Assembly (NCBI GenBank): GCA_002371295.1
Contig: DFGZ01000065.1
Coordinates: forward strand, 1-15,356
Origin: Oribacterium sp. UBA3737
GTDB lineage: Bacteria > Bacillota_A > Clostridia > Lachnospirales > Lachnospiraceae
DNA length: 15,356 bases
Direction of reading: 5' to 3'
Part shown: positions 1 through 5,408 of the stretch, one piece after another
How the letters are laid out: each line of letters starts with the position of its first letter
Position numbering within the stretch: the first letter of the stretch is position 1
Program-made: the position numbers and the translations under genes
The notes under the pieces: generated by a model
The model's input: only the letters and a program-made list of their open reading frames with translations
Database searches by the model: none
What the model was told of the DNA's origin: nothing

Positions 1-111
1 TCCAAGTGTTATTGGAAACATAAGCTATTTTGGTCAGATGGATATTTTGCTTGCAGTATTGGCGAAGTATCATCAGCCACTATACAAAAGTACATAGAAA
101 GCCAGGGTTAA
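1..111 (+). CDS. tnpA: IS200/IS605-family Y1 transposase TnpA, C-terminal end (partial)
   Basis: The first reading frame is open from the window edge and gives 36 residues before TAA at 109-111. They include LFWSDGYFACSIG and then ATIQKYIESQG. This is the characteristic end of the single-strand DNA transposase TnpA (Y1/HUH family). The Tyr in IQKYIE (codon 91-93) occupies the place of the catalytic nucleophile that attacks DNA and forms the 5'-phosphotyrosine link. The HUH motif and start lie outside the window, so I cannot say whether the gene is intact. The stop is followed after about 25 nt by the hairpin right end, the normal arrangement for a tnpA-only element; no tnpB is visible. The family call is confident from motif recognition, but the exact element is not identified. 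Confidence 0.85.
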   Translation, partial: SKCYWKHKLFWSDGYFACSIGEVSSATIQKYIESQG

Positions 112-175
112 TGGCTACGAATTTACAAGGCTCCTCCCACCGCCCAAGGGCAGTGGGTTTCCGCCTACGAAACCG
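112..175 (+). mobile_element. Right end of IS200/IS605-type element with imperfect hairpin
   Basis: Downstream of tnpA is an imperfect hairpin: CCCAC (136-140) pairs with GTGGG (153-157) and GCCC (142-145) with GGGC (148-151), with one internal C/A mismatch. Subterminal hairpins with a mismatch or bulge are what TnpA of this family binds at each end. A second short inverted repeat, GGTTTC (156-161) and GAAACC (169-174), overlaps it and could form instead. IS200/IS605 elements have no terminal inverted repeats or target duplications, so the exact cleavage point cannot be fixed here; it should lie between about 158 and 189. Confidence 0.7.
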
Positions 176-189
176 AAAGGATTTTATTT
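175..189 (+). promoter_or_regulatory. Ribosome binding site touching the IS right end
   Basis: AAGGA at 177-181 is 8 nt before ATG 190. It lies directly after the GAAACC arm (169-174) of the IS right-end repeat, so the insertion must have occurred at or just before the Shine-Dalgarno sequence. I see no convincing -35/-10 pair between the tnpA stop and this site. Confidence 0.6.
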
Positions 190-1260
190 ATGAAGATAAG
201 CAGAAGACTTTTGTGCCTGATCATGACGGTGATCTTTTCTTTGGCGCAGATCCCTATGACGGCATTTGCATTGGACAAGTATGTTAACAAAGAATATAAG
301 ACAAATTCATCCGATTTCAAATTTGATGTCAGGGAATTGACATTGGAAAACAATAGCGGGGAGTACTCCCTGGACAGGTATCTCGTGAATGGCGTGGGCG
401 CTGAATTTGTGGTCTATTCCTGCGAAGATGGGGCCGGGGTCATAGAAGTTGACGAAGGCGGTGCCATGAAGGTGGTCGGCGAAGGAAGTGCCACGGTAGT
501 TGCCACAGCAGAGAACAGCACCAGCTATGAGGGGTATGTCAATGCTTCCACCAGTGAAATCTGTAAAGCCTCCGCCAGCAATGCCGTTCCCGCAACAATT
601 TACGAAGAACAGCCCTATAAAGCAACAATGAAGGTAACTGTTAAGAGCGAACAGAAAAGCTCAGGCAGTTCCTCAGGTGGTTCCTCCGGCGGCGGAGGGG
701 GCGGCGGTGGAGGAGGCTCCTCAAGCGGATTTGGAGCAGCTGCAGCTAATGGCGGAACCTTCCTTTCACCGAGCGGTGCAACAGTGACTACCAATACAGC
801 TTATTTAGGAAACGGTGTAAGGATCATTACCGCAAGCATAACTCTTTCAGGAAAGACTCTGACGGCTGAAGATAAAATTACACCGCTTAAAAACGGCTCG
901 CTGCAGCGTATGTATACAGTGGTGGGCGACCTGTCCGGTCTTGCTTTTATGGGTGCGGGGATAGTATCGGAAGACGGACGCACACTCACGGCCCCGGATG
1001 GTACTGTTTATCCGGTAACGAATGCTATTATGTGCATCATCACAGATGTTAATGGGGCAACCATAGGATGCTTCCTTGACCCCGAAACAGGTAATCCCCT
1101 GACATTTGACGGAGCCCCTGCGGTCATGCAGCTGGGAATAGACGGACAGATGCATGCACATTATATAAATCCACAGGGTTACTTTTATACAGGCACCGTA
1201 GAGATGAACGGAGGTACTTTCGCCTTCAATGAAGAGGGCGTCATGATTTCCTATGTGTAA
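190..1260 (+). CDS. Secreted protein with Ig-like (Big_2-type) region, poly-Gly/Ser linker and novel C-terminal domain
   Basis: This 356-residue exported protein starts with two arginines, a hydrophobic core and a TAFA cleavage site after about residue 27. Residues about 45-155 read like a bacterial Ig-like Big_2 fold, with a hydrophobic strand, the stretch EVDEGGAMKVVGEGSATVVAT, and a closing KATMKVTV strand. Residues 157-180 are a Ser/Gly linker containing ten consecutive glycines (167-176). Residues 181-356 form a domain I do not recognise; its end (GYFYTG, then GGTFAFNEEGVM) resembles one cell-wall-binding repeat. AAGGA at 177-181 lies 8 nt before the ATG, which supports this start. No LPXTG motif or C-terminal anchor is seen. 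A role at the wall or in the medium is inferred; the ligand is unknown. The IS right end sits immediately upstream, so the gene's original promoter may have been separated from it. Confidence 0.8.
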   Translation: MKISRRLLCLIMTVIFSLAQIPMTAFALDKYVNKEYKTNSSDFKFDVRELTLENNSGEYSLDRYLVNGVGAEFVVYSCEDGAGVIEVDEGGAMKVVGEGSATVVATAENSTSYEGYVNASTSEICKASASNAVPATIYEEQPYKATMKVTVKSEQKSSGSSSGGSSGGGGGGGGGGSSSGFGAAAANGGTFLSPSGATVTTNTAYLGNGVRIITASITLSGKTLTAEDKITPLKNGSLQRMYTVVGDLSGLAFMGAGIVSEDGRTLTAPDGTVYPVTNAIMCIITDVNGATIGCFLDPETGNPLTFDGAPAVMQLGIDGQMHAHYINPQGYFYTGTVEMNGGTFAFNEEGVMISYV

Positions 1261-1290
1261 AGAGTAAAATGAAATGATATATGGATTAAG

Positions 1291-1328
1291 ATAAGCTGCT
1301 CATATCGGTACTGTGGCAGCTTATTTGT
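1291..1328 (+). terminator. Candidate intrinsic terminator after the secreted protein gene
   Basis: A perfect 9-bp inverted repeat, ATAAGCTGC (1291-1299) and GCAGCTTAT (1316-1324), encloses a 16-nt loop 30 nt after the stop codon. The following TTATTTG is only weakly T-rich, so termination may be partial. The position, and the new promoter-like region beyond, favour a transcription boundary. Confidence 0.5.
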
Positions 1329-1373
1329 GATGTACAGAAAAGAATGATACAATTGTGAAATCTATTGAATAAA

Positions 1374-1488
1374 AGAAGAATCATGAATGTGTAATATTTT
1401 ATAGAAGAATCATGAATGTGTAATATTTTATAGAAGAATCATGAATGTGTGATATTTTATAGAAGAACCATGAATGTATAATTCTTTT
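1374..1488 (+). repeat. Tandem array of a 29-bp unit, about 3.9 copies
   Basis: Units start at 1374, 1403, 1432 and 1461. Each begins AGAAGAA and contains CATGAATGT followed by an AT-rich tail. Units 1 and 2 are identical, unit 3 has one A-to-G change, and unit 4 has several changes and diverges at its end. There are no spacers between units, so this is not CRISPR. The register places the hexamers TGTAAT (1390), TGTAAT (1419), TGTGAT (1448) and TATAAT (1477) at the same point in the four units. The array ends about 30 nt before the methyltransferase start and is therefore in position to affect its expression. Confidence 0.9.
1475..1482 (+). promoter_or_regulatory. Candidate -10 element in the last repeat unit
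   Basis: TATAAT at 1477-1482 is preceded by TG at 1475-1476. It is the only perfect -10 hexamer in the 260-bp gap and lies 38 nt before the ATG at 1521. No good -35 match is present 16-18 nt upstream, where the sequence is ATTTTAT-like. This is therefore a weak or activator-dependent candidate. Confidence 0.35.
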
Positions 1489-1520
1489 TTGAAAACTATG
1501 GAATTGAGGACCATAACTAT

Positions 1521-2906
1521 ATGAATAAAAAATGTATCGCCTGCGGGCATGAAATAAAGAAGCTCATGACTTTTTCCGATATGCCGGCTTCAGCGCAGAA
1601 TATACCGGATGAGTCGGAACTGAAGGACGATCACCCTATAACACTTGACCTCTGTCAGTGCCCAGAGTGCGGTCTCGTGCAGTTTGACTGTGAACCTGTT
1701 GACTACTATAAAGATGTTATACGTGCCGGCGGCGGAACCAGAACCATGACGAGACTCCGTCACGAGGAGTACGCAAGGCTCCTCGGCTACATGCAGGAGT
1801 ATGGCATAAAAGGCAGAAATATCGTTGAAGTGGGCTCGGGGAGAGGCGAGTTCCTCAGGATGTGGCAGAATCTTTCTGAATCGGAAGAAGGTGCAGCAGC
1901 ACTTGAAAAGGACAGGGAAAAGGATCCTCTGTCGGGACAGCCTAAGGCAGCAGTATTGAGACTTACCGGAATCGAGCACAAGCGGGAACTGGTGGAAGAG
2001 GCGAATAGAATTCAGGCAGAGGAAGAAAATGTCCCGTATACAGAAAACACGGTGAATGATTCAAGGGAACCGGGCTCAGGAACGGCTTTGCCTGAACGAG
2101 CCGGCTGCGTTGGGAATTCGGATAAAGTCAGCTATCAGGTTATCGAAGGCTTTGCGGAAGGCAATTACAAGTATCCAAACGGTCCCTTCGATGCCTTTGT
2201 ACAGTTCAATTTTCTGGAGCATCAGCCGAATCCCAGGGATATGCTCCGCAATATCCGAGATAACCTGAAGCCAAAGGCACTTGGCCTCGTCACTGTTCCA
2301 AGCTTTGAATACATACTAAAATATAATGGTTATTACGAGCTCCTTCGTGACCATATCGCAAACTATACAGAGTTCACTCTGCAAAAGCTGTTTCAGGATA
2401 ACGGCTTTGAGGTCCTTGATATGAGGATAGTGAACAGAGATACCATCGAGATAATCGTAAAAAAGGCAGAGCCTGATGAACTCACAAGTCTGAGATATAA
2501 CGGCGCTCTCATAGATGTTTCAGCGCTGAAATCCAGCTTTGAGAGACTGGATGAGGAGGTCAATGCTCATATCGCACATCTCACCAGCACCGGAAAGACT
2601 ATCGCTATCTGGGGAGCCAGCCATCAGGGCTTTACTCTCGCGGCGACCACAGAGCTTGGCGGCAAGGTAAAGTACATCATTGACTCTGCAAAGTTCAAGC
2701 AGGGAAGGTACTCACCGGCTTCCCATATACCTATAGTTTCACCGGAGCATTTCCATGATGAGCCCGTGGATGAGATTTTGATAGTGGCACCGGGATATAC
2801 TGATGAGATCGCATCGATCATCCGGGAAAGATTCGGAAATAAAGTAAATATACTTGTTCTTAAAACTGACAGGATAGAGGAATATATATCGGCTGATTCC
2901 GAATGA
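1521..2906 (+). CDS. SAM-dependent sugar C-methyltransferase-like protein (Methyltransf_13/23/14 architecture)
   Basis: This 461-residue protein has the three-part layout of NDP-hexose C-methyltransferases such as TylC3 or TcaB9. An N-terminal zinc-binding region carries CIAC (Cys5, Cys8) and CPEC (Cys47, Cys50). The class I Rossmann core contains the SAM loop VEVGSGRGEF (102-111), the acidic TGIE after strand 2 (149-152), and FNFLEHQPNP (229-238), whose Glu-His pair sits where such enzymes place a catalytic base. The C-terminal Rossmann-like domain contains IWGASHQG, YIIDSAKFKQGRYSPASHIPI and IVAPGYTDEI. Two hydrophilic insertions, about 118-146 and 165-203, interrupt the core around motif II and make it longer than usual. 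GAGGA (1506-1510) lies 10 nt before the ATG. The family is clear. The substrate, likely a nucleotide-activated ketosugar for the adjacent glycan genes, is inference. Confidence 0.82.
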   Translation: MNKKCIACGHEIKKLMTFSDMPASAQNIPDESELKDDHPITLDLCQCPECGLVQFDCEPVDYYKDVIRAGGGTRTMTRLRHEEYARLLGYMQEYGIKGRNIVEVGSGRGEFLRMWQNLSESEEGAAALEKDREKDPLSGQPKAAVLRLTGIEHKRELVEEANRIQAEEENVPYTENTVNDSREPGSGTALPERAGCVGNSDKVSYQVIEGFAEGNYKYPNGPFDAFVQFNFLEHQPNPRDMLRNIRDNLKPKALGLVTVPSFEYILKYNGYYELLRDHIANYTEFTLQKLFQDNGFEVLDMRIVNRDTIEIIVKKAEPDELTSLRYNGALIDVSALKSSFERLDEEVNAHIAHLTSTGKTIAIWGASHQGFTLAATTELGGKVKYIIDSAKFKQGRYSPASHIPIVSPEHFHDEPVDEILIVAPGYTDEIASIIRERFGNKVNILVLKTDRIEEYISADSE

Positions 2907-2914
2907 GGCTGAAA

Positions 2915-2964
2915 ATTCCGGTATCTGGAAGGAACATAATATAACTTTCTGATACTACCGGGAA
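2915..2964 (+). other. Gapped inverted repeat between methyltransferase and dehydrogenase genes
   Basis: CCGG (2918-2921) followed by TATC can pair with GATA (2951-2954) and CCGG (2958-2961), with a small CTA bulge and a 25-nt loop. The flanking bases add one or two weak pairs. No T-tract follows, so it is not an intrinsic terminator. It could be a leader or processing hairpin in a two-gene transcript, or chance. GGAG at 2975-2978 follows it as the ribosome site of the next gene. Confidence 0.3.
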
Positions 2965-2983
2965 ATATTTATATGGAGACGAA

Positions 2984-4213
2984 ATGAAAGCGCTGGTTTT
3001 AAAAGGAAAAGGAAAAATAGAATATATTGAAAAGGTGACACCGGTTCTTTTGGATGAACATGGGGTTCTTCTCGAGCCTGTGCTGGTCTCTCCCTGTACT
3101 TCCGACGTCCATACCATCTGGCAGGGAAGTCCGAAAAGGGCAGATCTTACACTTGGTCATGAGGTCATAGCAAGGGTGAAAGAGGTGGGAAGAGAGGTGA
3201 AGGACTTCTTGCCGGGTGAGATAGTGGCAGTTTCAGCCATAACCCCGGACTGGAGTCAGCCCGATGTGGAAGTGAATTATGCCCACGCAGGACACAATTT
3301 CAGCGCCCACATGATAGGGAAATCCATAGACGGAGCCTTCCAGAATATTTTTTATCTACCCTATGCGGATAAGAATCTTGCCCATATACCTGAAGGCATG
3401 AGCCTTGAGGATGCACTTATGTGTGTTGACGTGGTACAGACCGGATTCACTGCAGTTGAGGAAGCAGGTGTTAAAGCAGGAGATACAGTGGTTGTCATGG
3501 GAATCGGCGCCATAGGACTGGCTGCGATCATGGGCAGTAAGCTTTCGGGGGCTTCCAGGATCTTTGCGGTAGGTTCCAGAGAAGACAATGTCCGCATAGC
3601 GGAAGCCATGAGCGATGCAAACTGCCGGGTAGAAGTGCTGAATTACAAAACGCTAAGCTGTTCGCTCCCTGAGGGCATGTATCCCCTTGCGAACTCTACA
3701 GGTTCAGCTGTTGTGAACTATGTGCTTTCTGAAACCGCTACGAAGGGTGCAGATAAGGTCCTTATATGCGGCGGCAATGACTACACCCTCCCTCAGGCCA
3801 TCGACATGGTGAAATACGGTACGGGAGTTGTTTCCAATGTTATGTACTTCGGCGCAGACACTGAAGTTCAGGATGAGGAATACAGAAATCTGATAAAGGA
3901 GACAAGTTCTGAAGAAGGCATACCGGAAGATCAGAATAGTATAAAAACGGAAAGAAAGATGAATACGGTAATCGACTCTATTCTGATCCCCAAATTCTCC
4001 ATGGGGCGCGGTATGGCGGGAAAGACCCTGAAATTTTCTCTCAGTAAAGGCGGACGGGATAATCTTGAACGTGTAATGAAACTTGTTCAGGAAAATCATC
4101 TCCATCCGTCAGAATTCATAACCGAAAGATACATGGGAATCGAAAAGATCGAACAGGCCATATATGACATGAAGGACAGAAAAGCTATAAAGATAGCAGT
4201 TGAGATGAACTGA
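2984..4213 (+). CDS. Zinc-dependent alcohol dehydrogenase, T. brockii/C. beijerinckii secondary-alcohol type
   Basis: This 409-residue medium-chain dehydrogenase resembles the NADP-dependent secondary-alcohol dehydrogenases of Clostridia. The catalytic zinc ligands are all in place: Cys38 in VSPCTSDVHT, His59-Glu60 in LGHE, and Asp149 in CVDVVQTGF, the Asp being the hallmark of the TbADH subgroup. The cofactor fold shows GIGAIGLA followed by AVGSRE, where Ser-Arg is expected to favour NADPH. The structural-zinc cysteines of other ADHs are absent, as in TbADH. The protein is about 57 residues longer than the roughly 352-residue relatives. The extra length falls mostly in two hydrophilic stretches, near residues 218-238 and about 290-330. 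GGAG lies 5 nt before the ATG. Its setting in a glycan locus and its 77-nt gap from the methyltransferase gene suggest it may reduce or oxidise a sugar-linked or short-chain carbonyl, but a metabolic role unrelated to glycan is possible. Confidence 0.82.
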   Translation: MKALVLKGKGKIEYIEKVTPVLLDEHGVLLEPVLVSPCTSDVHTIWQGSPKRADLTLGHEVIARVKEVGREVKDFLPGEIVAVSAITPDWSQPDVEVNYAHAGHNFSAHMIGKSIDGAFQNIFYLPYADKNLAHIPEGMSLEDALMCVDVVQTGFTAVEEAGVKAGDTVVVMGIGAIGLAAIMGSKLSGASRIFAVGSREDNVRIAEAMSDANCRVEVLNYKTLSCSLPEGMYPLANSTGSAVVNYVLSETATKGADKVLICGGNDYTLPQAIDMVKYGTGVVSNVMYFGADTEVQDEEYRNLIKETSSEEGIPEDQNSIKTERKMNTVIDSILIPKFSMGRGMAGKTLKFSLSKGGRDNLERVMKLVQENHLHPSEFITERYMGIEKIEQAIYDMKDRKAIKIAVEMN

Positions 4214-4227
4214 TATTTTTGTATAAT
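4200..4227 (+). promoter_or_regulatory. Near-consensus sigma-A promoter at the end of the dehydrogenase gene
   Basis: TTGAGA (4200-4205) and TATAAT (4222-4227) are separated by 16 nt. The -35 matches 5 of 6 consensus bases and the -10 matches 6 of 6. The -35 lies inside the last codons of the dehydrogenase. Transcription should start near 4234 and would cover the small ribbon-helix-helix ORF and the two glycosyltransferase genes, down to the terminator at 7885. Confidence 0.7.
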
Positions 4228-4250
4228 GTCATTTGTTTAAGAAGCAGAGT

Positions 4251-4388
4251 ATGATACCATACGTTAATGTACGGATACGACCTGAACAGCATAGGAAAGT
4301 TGCGTTACGAGCTGCAAGTGAAGGGATAACTATAAATCAGTTTGTATCAAGAGCAATTGACGATGAGCTGACAATCCTTGAGGGTTAA
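4251..4388 (+). CDS. 45-residue ribbon-helix-helix protein, HicB C-terminal-like
   Basis: This short ORF encodes the stretches VNVRIRPEQHRKVALRAA and EGITINQFVSRAIDDEL. It matches the ribbon-helix-helix signature seen at the C-terminus of HicB antitoxins and in Arc-like regulators: one beta strand (VNVRIRP) for the DNA major groove, then two helices separated by the Gly-Ile-(Ser/Thr)-(Ile/Leu)-Asn-Gln turn. The N-terminal RNase-H-like half of HicB is absent and no HicA partner is visible. The start has only a poor ribosome site (AGAAGCAGAG); TTG at 4233 in the same frame is an alternative. It lies 30 nt before the first glycosyltransferase gene and behind a good promoter. It may be a local repressor of that operon or a leftover fragment of an antitoxin. 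Confidence 0.6.
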   Translation: MIPYVNVRIRPEQHRKVALRAASEGITINQFVSRAIDDELTILEG

Positions 4389-4418
4389 AACATAAGTAGA
4401 AGAACAGAGGAAAACATT

Positions 4419-5408
4419 TTGAAAACAATCAGCATAGTAGTACCATGCTACAACGAGGAAGAGAACGTGGTGCCTCTTTACAGGGCCATCAGAGCCATGT
4501 TCGAGGAAAAACTGCCTCAGTACAAATATGAAATCATATATATAGACAATGATTCAAAGGACAGAACCAGAGAACTGGTGAGAGGACTCTGCACCGAAGA
4601 CAAAGACGTAAAGGCCATCTTCAATGCAAAAAACTTCGGACAGTTCAACAGCCCTTACTACGGCATGCTCCAGTCAACGGGAGACGCCACCATGCTTATG
4701 GCGGCAGACTTCCAGGACCCGGTGGAGATGATCCCCGAGTTTGTGAAGGCCTGGGAAGAAGGCTATAAAATAGCCATCGGCGTAAAGACACGCTCACAGG
4801 AAAACCCGCTCATGTACTGGGTGAGGGGCATCTACTACAAAGTCATAAAGAAGATGTCATCCGTTGATCAGATTGCCCAGTTCACAGGCTTCGGCCTCTA
4901 TGACAAGGCATTTATCAATGTCATGCGAAATCTCAACGACCCTACGCCTTTCCTCCGCGGAATCGTGGCAGAGCTTGGGTTCCGCCGGAAGGAAATACCA
5001 TACACCCAGCCGCGCCGCCGGGCAGGCATAACCCACAACAACTGGTACTCCCTTTATGATGCAGCCATGCTGAGCTTCACCAGCTACACCAAGGTGGGCC
5101 TCAGAGTGGCGGTATTCTTCGGAGGAATCTGCAGCGCCATCAGTATGGCTATAGCGGTTATCTATCTCATCATGAAGCTCATCTGGTGGGACAGATTCCC
5201 GGCAGGTATGGCGCCCATGCTTATCGGCATGCTGTTCCTGGGCTCCATTCAGATCTTCTTCATCGGACTTTTGGGAGAGTACATCCTTTCCATCAACCAG
5301 AGAGTCATGAAGAGACCGCTGGTGGTTGAAGAAGAAAGGCTCAACTTTGGGGATGAACCGAAATACCGTGGTGTAAAGGACATGGAGAAAGTCGGAAGGA
5401 AAGAATGA
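4419..5408 (+). CDS. GT2 glycosyltransferase, GtrB/DPM1-like, with two C-terminal membrane segments
   Basis: This 329-residue enzyme is expected to transfer a sugar from a nucleotide donor to undecaprenyl phosphate at the inner face of the membrane. The GT-A fold begins at once with ISIVVPCYNEEENV. The nucleotide-binding YIDNDSKDRT replaces the usual DDGS, and AADFQDPVE replaces DADLQDP. QFTGFGLYDK and RRRAGITHNNWYSLYDAAM follow and mark a clostridial subclass. Two hydrophobic helices follow, at about 227-252 and 262-285; the second ends in the family-typical GLLGEYI. The TTG start is chosen because it places KTISIVVPCYNEE at the very N-terminus, as in relatives, and GAGG lies 8 nt upstream. 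The stop overlaps the next gene by 4 nt, so the two are translationally coupled. No GT-C partner that would use the lipid-linked sugar is seen in the window. Confidence 0.85.
   Translation: MKTISIVVPCYNEEENVVPLYRAIRAMFEEKLPQYKYEIIYIDNDSKDRTRELVRGLCTEDKDVKAIFNAKNFGQFNSPYYGMLQSTGDATMLMAADFQDPVEMIPEFVKAWEEGYKIAIGVKTRSQENPLMYWVRGIYYKVIKKMSSVDQIAQFTGFGLYDKAFINVMRNLNDPTPFLRGIVAELGFRRKEIPYTQPRRRAGITHNNWYSLYDAAMLSFTSYTKVGLRVAVFFGGICSAISMAIAVIYLIMKLIWWDRFPAGMAPMLIGMLFLGSIQIFFIGLLGEYILSINQRVMKRPLVVEEERLNFGDEPKYRGVKDMEKVGRKE

Noticed and set aside
100..189. Riboswitch upstream of the secreted protein gene
   Set aside because: The hairpin follows the TnpA stop codon directly and fits the right end of an IS200/IS605 element; no conserved riboswitch core is seen.
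30..287. 85-residue + strand ORF
   Set aside because: It overlaps the tnpA end and the signal peptide region of the next gene in other frames and encodes no recognisable sequence.
1374..1488. CRISPR array
   Set aside because: Repeat units are directly joined with no spacers, only about four units exist, and no cas genes are nearby.
4257..4274. Inverted repeat CCATAC/GTACGG as operator
   Set aside because: It is short, has one mismatch and lies inside the small coding region, so it cannot be distinguished from chance.
4251..4388. Complete HicA/HicB toxin-antitoxin module
   Set aside because: Only the ribbon-helix-helix part is present. No HicA-like ORF with the double-stranded RNA-binding fold and catalytic His occurs on either side.
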